A stretch of DNA of 64,000 nucleotides from Ascarosepion bandense (Eukaryota; Mollusca; Cephalopoda; Sepiida; Sepiidae), in NCBI GenBank assembly GCA_037127315.1, contig JBBBDQ010001028.1, forward strand, positions 2,532,001 through 2,596,000, read 5' to 3'. This document shows, one piece after another, positions 49,947 through 59,730 of the stretch. Each line of letters starts with the position of its first letter. Position 1 is the stretch's first letter. The notes below the pieces were generated by a model. The model was given only the letters and a program-made list of their open reading frames with translations, made no database searches and was not told where the DNA came from. Made by a program: the position numbers and the translations under genes.

Positions 49947-50278
49947 ACCCAGTTGATGTGCGTTGTGGTACAGTGGATATCGGCTCGGAACGAGAAACCG
50001 GGGAGCCGAATTCAAATTCCAGTCGAATCCATTGTATTCACTTACGCGCAAATACCCTTGGGTAAAGTTATTAATCCGTCTTCTTTCTTCCAGTTATGGG
50101 TTAAATAGCAGGACGGATTGAGTTCTATAGCCTTGGTCGGCAACCAGTCTACCGCAGAAAGCAATGGCAACCTACTGCGGGATAACCTTCTGCCCAGTCA
50201 GTCATGTCTCTTTCGAGACATGATCGCCCAAGCGTGTATCACGTATGGCACTTTAACTGACTGACTGACCCAGTTGAT
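49947..50278 (+). mobile_element. tRNA-related SINE, copy 5, with 11-bp target-site duplication
   Basis: The body (49958-50267) begins gtgcgttgtgg, with A-box-like tggtacagtgg (49966-49976) and B-box-like gaattcaaattcc (50008-50020), and ends in the gactgactg motif. Exact direct repeats acccagttgat flank it at 49947-49957 and 50268-50278. Together with copy 2 this fixes the full length of the family at about 300-310 bp with no poly-A tail. Confidence 0.93.
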
Positions 50279-50395
50279 ACTGTCAACTTTTTTATGGCGA
50301 GGTTCTTAGTAATTTAGATTTCATAGAAAAAAGAAAAAAAATAATGTAAATAAATGTAAATTCATTATCATTGCAAATTCATTCTCTCTCTCTCT

Positions 50396-50444
<49 letters not shown>
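50396..50444. repeat. (CA)n microsatellite at a LINE 3' end
   Basis: CA run immediately beyond the 3' end of the minus-strand LINE at 50465-51795. Confidence 0.9.
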
Positions 50445-50449
<5 letters not shown>

Positions 50450-50464
50450 ATACACACACTTCTC

Positions 50465-51795
50465 TTTTTTTATGTACCTTGTCCCTTCAGGACGTAGGCG
50501 ATTATGGCCTTCCACGTCTCCCTATCCCTAGTGGCTCTTAGCAACGTCTCTCAGCCTCCGTTCTGTCATCCACCTGCTCAGGCCCTTTAAATATGTTATC
50601 TGCTGCTTTCCTCTGTCTCTTTTCCCCTCTATCCGGCCTGTTAGTATCAGGTTCTCCAAGCCCTCTTTCCTCACTGCATGTCCCAGGAACTTCAATTGTC
50701 TCTTGCTGATGCTTAGTATTAATTTCTTTTTCGTTTCCATCATTTCCACAACCTCGTCATTGCTCACATGCTCGGCCCACGATATCTGCAGCATCCTTCT
50801 GTAGAACCACATTTCAGCTGCTTCAAGTTTTCCCTTCATCTTTGTTGATATTGTCCAACGTTCACTGCCATATTGAAGAACTGACATCACACAGCAATCC
50901 AGTACTCTCTTCTTTGTTTCTAGTGAAAGTTTCCTGTGTCTTAATACTTTACTCAGCTTCTGGAACCAGTCTTTCGATATGCCAATTCACCTTTGAATCT
51001 CTGTGTCGCACTTTCCGTCTTCAGTTAGAACACTTTCCAGATATTTAAATTTTTGTACTGCTTGATTTTAACACCCCCACCTGTATTTGGCACCTTGAGC
51101 TGCTCTTTTTGCTGATGACCATGCATTCGGTTTTCTAGCAGTTTATTTGTAATATCTTCATGTCACTCTCTTTAGCTATCTTCTGTAGGAGGTCCAGCAG
51201 TTATTTCTCCGTGTTTGCAATCAGCACTGTGTCGTCTGCGTATCTTATGTTGTTCAGATTGTGACCTCTGATGACAAATCCTGGTCCTCAAAATATTCTC
51301 ACTGTACAAGTTAAACAGATCCGATGAAAATACATATCTCTGTCTTACGCATCTTTCTATCTTTGTATAACTGCTGAATTCGTTACCTGTCCGTATGCAG
51401 GCAGTTTGCTCCCAGCAGATGTTTTTAATTACCCTAATGTCTTTCCCAAATACGTCGAGCCTGCTGAGCATCTCCATCAATTCTTTGTGGCGTATTTTGT
51501 CGAATGCTTTTGCATAGTCAATAAAGCACAGGTATACGTCCTTCTTCATTTGAACTGCCGTTTCAGAGAGCATCCTGATCATAAATATGGCGTTCCTTTT
51601 CCCAGTGTCTTTGACGAAACCGCACTGTTCTTGTCCTATCTCTAGGCTAATTCTAATTCTTGCTCTATTCATCAGTATTCAGACGATCAGTTTTGTAATA
51701 TGACTCATTAAGCTGATAGTTCGGTCTAGTTCACACTCGTTTGCACCTGGCTTCTTAGGCAATCCTATGAAAATGGATTTGCATAGATCGTCTGA
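50465..51795 (-). pseudogene. LINE copy 6: RT plus C-terminal region (minus), 5' truncated
   Basis: Minus-strand order: a KKPGANE segment (about 51750), GQEQCGFVKDTGKRNAIFM (about 51630), VYLCFIDYAKAFDKIRHKEL (about 51540), GKDIRVIKNICWEQTACIRTGNE (about 51440), then in another frame the intact catalytic box IRYADDTVLIANTEK (about 51250), and finally SVLQYGSERWTIS, MWFYRRMLQISWAEHV and GLENLILTGRIEGKRDRGK (50890-50600). It is one of the youngest-looking copies: one frameshift separates the FIDYAKAF and YADD blocks. The endonuclease is missing, which is a typical 5' truncation. The short A/G-rich 3' tail at 50465 adjoins a (CA)n run. Confidence 0.9.
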
Positions 51796-53516
51796 TATGA
51801 GCAGGGTTGGGATAAGCATGAAAATTAAACACGACTGTCGGTTTCATTGTTAAACACAATCTTTAGGCCAAATAATTGAAACACCATATCGTCATCTAGA
51901 TCTTGAACCTACCTACAGCCGTACTACTTATACTTTTGTATCCTTTGTGCCATAAATATAGAATAATTTAAAAGCTATATTTATATATCAGCATAAAACA
52001 AGATCAATTATATATATCATCTTGCTTTAGCATCGACTAAGTTTTGTCGAAAAGAACGTAAATAATGTTTAGAGCAGTAGAAGTTTCATTAATATTTTGT
52101 GAATTCCCAAAATAATTCGTGCTTTGCCACTTGCGATAAAATATTTTTTCTAATTAATTAATGTCAGATATATTTTCAAATTTAATTGGTATTTACAAAT
52201 ATTTCACAAAACTATATATCGAGAGCTGTAATTATTAGTAATTTGTTTTTCGAAGGTGTTTATGTTCACACAGTTTGCTGTTTTTTATTTAAGTAATCTT
52301 TTAGAAATTATCCTCATTTTTGTTGTTTTTATCAAATGTTTAAGCCACTGTATTATCTGGCTTTCCGTAAAGATTTGCCACGATTGCCATACGTAATAGT
52401 ATGTCGAATATTGGCTGATTCTAACCTTCATGAACAAAACTCACTACAACTTCTCACGTTTTCTTCTGGCGTGAAGTGGAACGGTTATATTGAAGTGCTG
52501 CTGAGAAAGTTCGTTCACTCTACTGCTAGGCAATTTTCTTTCCAGAATATATTTTGTAGATTTATACGTCTATCATTCGACCGTGTATTGCTGAATCTTC
52601 TTTCTTTCTTTCTTTCTTTCTTGTCAGCTACAATCTACATAAATTTGAATGCAATATCAATCGCCATCTTATGTATCGAGTTTTTTTGTTGTTCATTCAG
52701 TTTTCTTTCATTTAACCCGTAACCCTTAGCATCCTAGTGGGACAAAATGATTATAAAAGTGGACAAAAATATTTCAATAAGCCAACAAAGAAATTCATAT
52801 TTCTCTGAAATAATCGCTAATAATCGTTTAATAATCTTAAATAGTCACGGAATTGGTATTGACAGAGATATTTAACATTTTGACAATGTCATTTTCGGTT
52901 CAAATCTTCATTATGTGGCTTGATTATGATAGTTTACTTTTAACCAGGATATCATCGCTGTACGAGTTGAACTGGTGATTCGTGACTGTGATATTATCAC
53001 AGCCGAGTTTATTTTTGCTAAAAGATTGTCAAACTTTCTATTCACTTAAAAAATGACTTATTTCTGCCACCCTTATTAAATAAAATTTTACAATAAATTT
53101 TAGTATTGTTAAAATAGTATTTAGTATTGTTGTTTTTCTATGTGACTTTAGTTTATATTTTATTATTCATTTTATATTTGTAAATAGAAATGGTAAATTT
53201 AGTGTCAATATACATTGCGTACGTAAATGTACTTGGTCAGTGTAGATAGTTGATGAACGACAACTCGTTTTGCTCCACAACTAGGTGTCCAGAACGGTAG
53301 ATTATGACACAGAATGCTTCTGTAATAACCTTCTAACTTTGATTCAGGACCGTGATGGTTGGCGTGATGGACTCATCAATATCTAAGCTAACTCGACTGA
53401 ATAACAATAAAAAAAGTAAATTTAAAGTAAAAGCAATAATCAAAATATATTAAATCGTTTTCAATTATCTAAATACTTGTTTTTCTCACATTGTAAATAT
53501 TCTGGTCTTAGAAAGT
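51796..53516. other. Unassigned DNA
   Basis: A 128-codon plus-strand frame at 52336-52722 spans a (TTTC)n run (52592-52622) and has no domain I recognise, so I do not call it a gene. The rest is AT-rich. Confidence 0.4.
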
Positions 53517-53919
53517 TTTTACGCGATTTACATTGTTCGGATTGTTGTCCTCGTCTTTGTCATATTCACAACGTTTCGGCCGTTGTGCGCTCCTGAGGTA
53601 TAAGCTGGAACTTCGAATCGAACCTTATATTTAGTCCACCAGGGTAGATTGTTCTAGTTCCATGTGCCATTTCTTTTTTTGAATATCTCATTTTTGTTAT
53701 TTCCATTTAATAACACAACAATCAAAGTTTTTGTTCACCTCTCCTGTGGCCAGATATTGAACTCAAATTCTTTGGGTCAAGTCAATTTTGGATTAGGATT
53801 ACTTCAACCAATGCATTTATCTATTTGACCCAGTGTATATCACATGAAGAAGGTCGGAGAGTACAAAAGCTGAAATTTGAATCTGACAACACCCTGAAAA
53901 ATGTAAATAGTGTAAATAG
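53517..53919. mobile_element. Foldback (MITE-like) element, copy C
   Basis: The left arm from 53517 contains gatttacattgttcgg, cctcgtctttgtcatattc and acaacgtttcggccgttg, like copies A, B and D. The right end terminates in atgtaaatagtgtaaatag at about 53901-53919, without most of the right arm. The interior carries gaactcaaattctttgggtcaag, also present inverted in copy A. Confidence 0.65.
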
Positions 53920-54069
53920 CTACAATACATCATTTCAAAAGTATAGACAGACCCAGAATATTTGTTCTTAATAATAATTGCTTGACATATGATGACTGAC
54001 TGATTTTTCTTTTTATTACAGCTTATCAACACTTTGCTGGATATTTATTTATTTCGGATTATAGAAGAT
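53920..54069. other. Spacer
   Basis: Short AT-rich spacer between the foldback element and the 5S-like relic; nothing recognised. Confidence 0.4.
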
Positions 54070-54192
54070 TACTTACATTACCCGGTTTTTCCAAGCGTCT
54101 TCCCCGGCCCATCTAAGTACTAACTGCACTGGGCACTGTTTAACTTCGGTGATCAAAAGAGAACCGGTGTATTCAGTCTCATTTTAACATAA
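54070..54192 (-). pseudogene. 5S rRNA-derived relic (minus strand)
   Basis: The minus strand contains, in order, gaatacaccggttctc, gatcaccgaagttaaaca, agttagtacttag and a gggccgg/ccggggaag stretch. These are the conserved blocks of eukaryotic 5S rRNA (AATACACCGGTTCTC, GATCACCGAAGTTAAGCA, GGTTAGTACTTGGATGGG). Small substitutions are frequent and the first 20 or so bases of the gene are diverged, so it is unlikely to be functional. It could be a dispersed 5S pseudogene or the head of a 5S-derived SINE (SINE3 type). I see no second copy in the window. Confidence 0.8.
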
Positions 54193-54734
54193 GCCACCAA
54201 CGATGAAATAGCGAAAATAATCCTAATAAGAAAGCGTTCATTCTCTGTGTCAACCTAGTTTAGCAGTGAAGATTTTTAAATGGGACAAAATTGTTTTTTG
54301 ATCATGAATAAAGTTTCTTTTAAATAGTTAAAATACGCTCACACTCTGAAAAATATTACAACATTAGGAAACATAATTAAATGAGATGTCAGTATTATTT
54401 TCAATTTTGCGTAATTTAGATGACAATTTATCTATCGCACCCTGTATTTTGTTTTAAATTTGAACCGTTATTATCCCTGATCAAATCTCCATAGAAAAAA
54501 GGAAATATTGGGAGCAAAAATTCAACAGTGCCAATATGAAAAATTTAAGGAAAAAATTGACTGTCGAGTGAGTGATGCGATGTGTTTGTCACCAGTAGGC
54601 ATATAGAAGCATAGAGAAAGCACGTTTCCGTTTTTTTCTTTTTACTGAAAGAGAAGAGATCAATATTCAAAAACAGAGATGAAAATGACTTCAAAGTGTT
54701 TATATTATATAATTACGTATAAGTTCGACCTTCA
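54193..54734. other. Unassigned DNA
   Basis: No recognised gene or repeat. Confidence 0.4.
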
Positions 54735-55353
54735 ATAGTTTAACTCTCTTAAGCATCCGCCCGTGCATTGAATACTGTTGCCATATCTGGTCGGGTGCTC
54801 CTGCTATCCACCTAGGTGTCATTGACAAAATCCAACGGAGAATCTGTAATGTGATAGATCCCGACTTGGCAGCTCGGATACAGTCACTTTCTCACCGGCA
54901 CAATGTGGCTTCCCTGTGTCTCTTCTACAAGTACTTTCATGGCTTCTGCTCCGATGAACTTAGCTCACTGTTACCCCCCTATATATAAATTTACTCGAGC
55001 CACAAGATTAGCAACTAAATCCCACCCTTTTACTGTGAAACCAATAAATTGTAAACGCAAATTCTACTCCACCAGCTTCTTTTCTCGCACTTCCCGCCTG
55101 TGGAATTCTCTTCCATTTACTTACTTTCCCGACAGCTATAATCTCCAAGAATTTAAAAGTAAAGTCAGTAGTCATCTCCTATCTTACTAACCTGTATCCT
55201 CACTCTCATGCTGCTTTCTCCGTCCACTCCACTCTCATCAGTATTTTCAACCTTCTCTTACCCACTTCCTGAGACTATAACTTTCCTCCTATGTAACCCT
55301 CTGCAAAATAGTGGCAATAAAATGCTTTGATTGCGGCGATATGATTATAAAAA
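54735..55353 (+). pseudogene. CR1/Jockey-like LINE 3' end
   Basis: Translation gives IRPCIEYCCHIWSGAP (about 54755-54805), IDKIQRRICNVI, then LCLFYKYFHGFCSDEL (about 54918-54965) and, in a frame open to 55190, RTSRLWNSLPFTYFP (about 55093-55137) with FKSKVSSHLLSY at the end. The RIxxIQRR...LWNSLP...FK signature is the C-terminal region downstream of RT in CR1/Jockey-type LINEs. One frameshift is visible near 54980. A 3' UTR to about 55353 ends in gatatgattataaaaa, matching the fragment at 36121-36360. The RT is absent. Likely the same family as 10091-10512. Confidence 0.8.
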
Positions 55354-55549
55354 AATGCAAACAGATTTTGAGAACACCTCTAGAGGCACGTTTGTTATCC
55401 GTCTTTCGGTCGATGCAAAGTCCTTAAATACATTTTCAACAAGTCATCTGCCTGTGTACTTTGACATTTTATTGACTGACCAAAAGATTTGTCTTTTAGA
55501 CACATTCAAGTTGTTGGAATACACGGCTTGAAAATACCCACCCACACAC

Positions 55550-55591
55550 CCACACACGCGCGCGCGCATACACACACACACACACAGAGTA
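55550..55591. repeat. CA/CG-rich microsatellite
   Basis: Short compound run of CACACC, CGCG and CACA directly before foldback copy D. Confidence 0.8.
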
Positions 55592-55987
55592 CTTGTCTAT
55601 ATTTCTGAGATGAGGTAGTATTTACACGATTTACCTTATCTTTGTTGTCATTTGTACAACGTTTCAGCTGTTGTACGTTGCAGACTTCTTCAGGCGCTAA
55701 GAATTTTGAATTTCGAACCGAACCCTTTATTACGATCACTGGGGTATATCATACTAATTCTTTGTGCAAATCCTCTTTTCGTAGTCATATGTTATCTCCC
55801 TCTAACCCAACCCTTTAAGTTACTTGTTCATCACTGCTGTAGCCTGGTGTTGAACTCACAACTGTTTGGGTTAAAGCAATGGAACTAACCAACTTCTATG
55901 TTTACTAGCCAGAGCGTACAACGGCCAAAACATTGCACAAATGGCAACAAAGATGAGGACAATAGTCCCAATAATGTAAATAGTGTA
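55592..55987. mobile_element. Foldback (MITE-like) element, copy D, most complete
   Basis: The left arm (from cttgtctatatttctgag at 55592) and the right arm (to atagtgta at 55987) are reverse complements in their outer 70-80 bp: gatttacc, tgttgtcatttgtacaac and gttgtacg on the left versus acaacggcc, caacaaagatgagg and taatgtaaatagtg on the right. The interior of about 250 bp holds gttgaactcacaactgtttggg and no reading frame of note. Total length about 395 bp. Confidence 0.75.
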
Positions 55988-56317
55988 CACACATACACTT
56001 TTCCAAAGGAGAAATTCACATCATAATCCTCTTTATTATAATAAAAACCGTGTTGTATATTGATATATCCCGGGAAGGAATATCAGGGAAAGAATAGTGT
56101 AAGAATAGTACTTAACACTGAAGATAGATTAGAAGAGATTTATTATACAACAGTACAATAAACCAATAGACGTACAAGAACAATCAACGTATAGTAACAG
56201 GAATAACGATCAAGTAGAAAATGTCTCAGCCTACGACGTATGCTCCCGTCTAGTGACGTATGCTAACAGTCACAGTCTTTTATAGACTAGACAATATCCA
56301 TTCCGGGGTAGGATAGG

Positions 56318-56327
56318 ATGTTCCTCT

Positions 56328-56381
<54 letters not shown>

Positions 56382-56386
56382 AGAGG

Positions 56387-56424
<38 letters not shown>
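56318..56424. repeat. (TA)n run bounded by 17-bp inverted repeats
   Basis: Arms atgttcctctacaacat (56318-56334) and atgttgtagaggaacat (56375-56391) are perfect reverse complements on each side of a (TA)n run, and a second (TA)n run follows to 56424. The whole could extrude as a cruciform. Confidence 0.92.
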
Positions 56425-56425
<1 letters not shown>

Positions 56426-56494
56426 GAGTGGGTTCGTGCCGTAAAAAATGACGGCAAAATATAAAAATATAATAATACTCGATCATGGCAGAAC

Positions 56495-56536
<42 letters not shown>

Positions 56537-56649
56537 CACTGTTAAAGAGCAAACACGTGACAAGTGCTTTCATAACTGGTAGTAAAGTTTAATAACCCTG
56601 CACTCACATAATCATAAATACAGTAAAAGGGAATTAAATCACCCCAGAT

Positions 56650-57560
56650 AATAACTTAAAACCTACACAAATCTATTCAATTTCGTTTAAGTACCATGTC
56701 TAGCAATAAGGAAAATTTTGACAATTATGAAATTAAATACATTAATGCTTTAGAAAAAAAGTAAGCACAACATTAGTTTAGATACTTTGTTAAAAACTAG
56801 GCAGGAAGATATAAGCAGACATCACGTGAACGTAACATTATTTGTTTTAACCCACCTTTCAGTCGTAACGTCTAAAATAACATTAGTAAACTTAATTCAC
56901 AAACATTTCTACTATTCAATCACACTAAAAAAATTCAACAAAAACAATGTTAAAGTCAGTTATAGTTGTATTAGGAACATAGATAAATATGTCTCACTCC
57001 ATAATACTATGACATCAAATAAATACTTGGCCCACCAAAATAACATCAGTCACCCAACTACTGACAACATTGACCTTTCAAAAAATAATTGTAACTGCGG
57101 ACAAAATAAAACCTGGCCATTGAATGGTCACTGTATGTCTGTAGGTATTGTTTATGGAGCTCGAATTTATTGGGAAGATAATAATGTTAAATTCTACTTT
57201 GGAAGTACTTCTAACAGGGTGAAGATAAGATTTAACAATCACATGTTGTCATATAAACAACAGTCAATACAGCAAAATACTACTTAATCCATATATTACT
57301 AGAAATAAAAAAAACACTAAGCACCCAATTATTACCTGTAATATCGTAGCTAAATCTAAATCTTACAACGGAAAAGAAGTAGGTGTAACTTATGGCTTTT
57401 AGAAAAACTTGTCATTTTAAACCATACTAATAATCCTAGTTTACTTAACAAAAAATAAAATAAAATAAAAAAGAAGCGATTTAATGACCACATGCTGTCA
57501 TCGAAAAATCCTTAAATTCTTAGAACCAGATAGATATAGATTCCCCTATACGTTTGTCGC
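56650..57560 (+). pseudogene. PLE C-terminal region with cysteine knuckle and GIY-YIG-like part
   Basis: A frame open at 56787-57287 gives a NVTLFVLTHLSVVTSKI segment, FNKNNVKVSYSCIRNIDKYV (about 56930-56990), then NNCNCGQNKTWPLNGHC (about 57087-57137), and VYGARI followed by FYFGSTSNRVKIRFNNHMLSY (about 57195-57255). This is the PLE order: the segment after RT, a CxC...CPLxGxC cysteine cluster, then the GIY-YIG domain (YxG ... RxxNHxxS). Two diagnostic residues are altered: the cluster reads TWPLNG, with W in place of C, and the YIG triplet reads YFG. After a frameshift, NIVAKSKSYNGK and a CCHRKIL end follow to about 57520. The RT domain itself is not present. Dead copy. Confidence 0.8.
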
Positions 57561-58121
57561 TTTCTTTCTTTTTCTTCCTTACTTCTCTCTTTCTTTCTTT
57601 ATTTCCCAAGCAAATGTTACTTTAACAATTATGAACTACGCCCCTTTAATTTTTGCTTCATACGTTGTTTATTTTTAATTTTGTAATTTTAATTTTAAAT
57701 TTATTTTAACTTTTATTTTAAATTTTAAAATTATAATTTTGTATCTACATGTAATATTAGAATATTTAAATTTTTAAGTTTTATAATTTATGCCCTTTTA
57801 ATTCCTTTTCACTGCATTTTAATATTTTTAATATTGTCTATTTTATATTTAAATTTAAATTTTTATTTACATGTAATCTTAGAACATTTAAATTTCTAAT
57901 CTTGTTATTGAAAAAGCAGTAACTTAACTTTATAAGAGTTAATTCCCATGAACATTGAGTGAACTTAAATTCGAATCTATTAAGCTGTAAGTTTGAAATA
58001 TGCTCCCAATGATTGCATAACACATAAAATTCCGAGTCGTGCCATCAACAATATGTATATTTATTAATATATATATTCTTCACTACTCGACGAAATAATT
58101 ATTGCAATAAAAATAAAACGA
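57561..58121. other. PLE 3' flank: pyrimidine-rich then AT-rich
   Basis: A TTTC/TTTCTTT-rich patch (57560-57605) is followed by very AT-rich sequence made of tttaaatttt-type words (57670-57890). It lies between the PLE coding end and the 3' direct repeat and is probably the element's untranslated region. Confidence 0.45.
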
Positions 58122-58196
58122 AACACTGCTAAAGAGCAAACACGTGGTAATAGCTTTCATAACTGGTAGTAAAGACTAATACCTGATTGTAAAGAG

Positions 58197-58310
58197 AATG
58201 AATTAGGCCGATGCTGCCTCGCTATTGGCTCTGTAATGAACTGAGCCGACGCTGCCTGGCTATCATCTCTGTTATGAAATGAGCCGACGTTGCGTTGTTA
58301 TTGTCTCTCT
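58197..58310. repeat. 38-bp minisatellite, three copies
   Basis: Units start at 58197, 58235 and 58273, each 38 bp. Each contains a gagccgacgctgcctggct-type core and ends in ctctgt or tctctct. The third unit is the most diverged. It directly follows the 3' PLE repeat. Confidence 0.88.
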
Positions 58311-58337
58311 TTCCTTTAGACTGACAGTAGTAGAAAT

Positions 58338-58394
58338 ATCTCTCTCTGTCTCTCTGTCTGTCTGTCTCTCTCTCTCTATATATATATATATATA
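58338..58394. repeat. (CT)n and (TA)n microsatellite
   Basis: CTCT/CTGT-rich run passing into (TA)n, immediately 3' (in minus-strand sense) of the hammerhead. Confidence 0.9.
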
Positions 58395-58449
58395 GTCATT
58401 TGCAGACAGATCTGTTTCGCTGTATCACAGCTCATCAGTACGTTTAGAC
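58395..58449 (-). ncRNA. Hammerhead ribozyme, well-formed core (minus strand)
   Basis: Read on the minus strand from 58449: helix I 5' side gtctaaacgta, CTGATGA (58438-58432), a perfect 5-bp helix II gctgt/acagc with loop gat (58431-58419), GAAA (58418-58415), a minimal helix III (A-T, C-G and A-T pairs around the tetraloop GATC, 58415-58406), and the GTC cleavage triplet ending at 58405. The 3' side of helix I is tgcaaatgac (58404-58395), giving two 3-bp stems (one with a G-U pair) separated by an internal loop, as in type I hammerheads whose internal loop makes tertiary contacts. All conserved core nucleotides are present. Minimal-helix-III hammerheads are known from Penelope-like and related retroelements. 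Self-cleavage is predicted between 58405 and 58404. Confidence 0.85.
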
Positions 58450-58543
58450 ATCCGATTGCTTTTAACCCAGGACTGAAACCTGACCGAATTGGCATCAGTC
58501 GGTGATTATACTTCTGAGCTATGGGCGCTCGGTAAAAGGAGGC

Positions 58544-58547
<4 letters not shown>
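58450..58547 (-). repeat. tRNA-like head upstream of the hammerhead
   Basis: On the minus strand, from about 58547: ccgagcgcccatagctcag, then aagtataatcaccgactg, then ggtcaggtttcagtcctggg, then gcaatcggatgtc running straight into the ribozyme. The tagctcagaag segment resembles a Pol III A box and ggtttcagtcc a weak B box (two mismatches). A second copy of the head, without the ribozyme, is at 9991-10090. The unit may be a short hammerhead-bearing retroelement or a SINE-like chimera; it is bounded by (TA)n on both sides. Confidence 0.6.

Positions 58548-58592
<45 letters not shown>
58548..58592. repeat. (TA)n microsatellite
   Basis: Uninterrupted TA run between the tRNA-like head and the palindrome at 58636. 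Confidence 0.95.
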
Positions 58593-58596
<4 letters not shown>

Positions 58597-58635
58597 AAAC
58601 AGGACGTCGTATTTTTTTATTTTTTACTTAAAAAC

Positions 58636-58914
58636 CTTAGATATCTTTCGGCCAAGACTTATTCATAGGACATTCGTTGACTCTTTTAATTAAAGGGACA
58701 CAAAAATGGAAACGACAATAGAAGGAAAGTTGAAGTTCGTTTAAAATTAAATTTATTCAATAATACACACTCCTCAAGTTTTAATTAACTGAATAAATTT
58801 TATTTTAAACGAACTTCAACTTTCCTTCTATTGTTGTTTCCATTTTTGTGTCCCTTTAATTAAAAGAGCCAACGAATGTCCTATGAATAAGTGCTGGCCA
58901 AGAGATATCTAAGA
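58636..58914. repeat. Large inverted repeat, about 125-bp arms
   Basis: 58636-58760 and 58790-58914 are near-perfect reverse complements around an about 29-bp spacer. Both arms hold ggacacaaaaatgg and gaaggaaagttgaagttcg (or their complements). The arms differ by only a few bases, so the duplication is fairly recent or maintained. Outer ends contain ctatgaataagt, then ctggcc, then gatatctaag, which has the general layout of a decayed hammerhead core. Confidence 0.92.
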
Positions 58915-58962
58915 TCTATAAATAAAGCATAAAAAATTATTGCTCGTTTCTGTGAGTACAAG

Positions 58963-58965
<3 letters not shown>

Positions 58966-59014
<49 letters not shown>
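58966..59014. repeat. (TA)n microsatellite
   Basis: Uninterrupted TA run. Confidence 0.95.
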
Positions 59015-59016
<2 letters not shown>

Positions 59017-59454
59017 CCTTTGAAATATTTTGCCGTCATTTTGACTCGCTATATTATAGAGTCCAAAATTGTGATGTTCTTCGAGCAAAAGAAGAATTCA
59101 AGCTCACTTGACTAGTGCGGTTTTATATAATTTCAGCATTGGACTTTGAGACTAACATTAGCCATGGAATAAATAGACGCACATATTTTCAACTCTTCTG
59201 CCCTTTTTTTTTATTATTGTGCGTGTATTTTATTTATATTTACGCAGCATTTCTAGACCCAAGACAACGAAACAAGCAGTTATGCATCTCCGCATTATCA
59301 GCAAATACGGAACTGTAGAGTGGCTAAGGTTATTGATCCTTTACTCAATGCGTCAATTGTTCGTGAGTGAACTTAGATAAAATGTAGAATTTCACATGAG
59401 AGTTAAGCACAGCACTAAATTCTAAGAGCCATTTGATTTTGCACTGGATTAAGG

Positions 59455-59455
<1 letters not shown>

Positions 59456-59515
<60 letters not shown>

Positions 59516-59545
59516 ATTTTTTCCATATCTATATGATTCTGTTCG

Positions 59546-59582
<37 letters not shown>

Positions 59583-59665
59583 GACATTTACTTCGATCTG
59601 TCTATCAATCATTTGTATATGTCGATCAGTCATCAATTTTTATCTATCTGTTAATCGCTTTTCGT

Positions 59666-59730
<65 letters not shown>
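59456..59730. repeat. Three (CTAT)n arrays
   Basis: CTAT tetranucleotide blocks at about 59456-59514, 59549-59582 and 59667-59730, with TATC-like spacers between. Long frames of I/Y/L/S here (59433-59654 and the start of 59533-60084) are artefacts. Confidence 0.93.

Larger units (their letters stand above)
56536..58180 (+). mobile_element. Penelope-like element with direct terminal repeats
   Basis: Nearly identical 58-bp direct repeats at 56536-56593 and 58122-58180 (both containing aaagagcaaacacgtg and ctttcataactggtagtaaa) flank a plus-strand PLE coding relic (56650-57560). Long direct terminal repeats (pLTRs) are a hallmark of PLE copies, so the pair plausibly marks the element's ends. 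RT is missing, so this would be a 5'-truncated or internally deleted copy. Confidence 0.65.

Noticed and set aside
52336..52722. 128-codon plus-strand open frame
   Set aside because: Spans a (TTTC)n microsatellite, and its hydrophobic C-terminus comes from T-rich sequence. No signal of a real membrane protein family.
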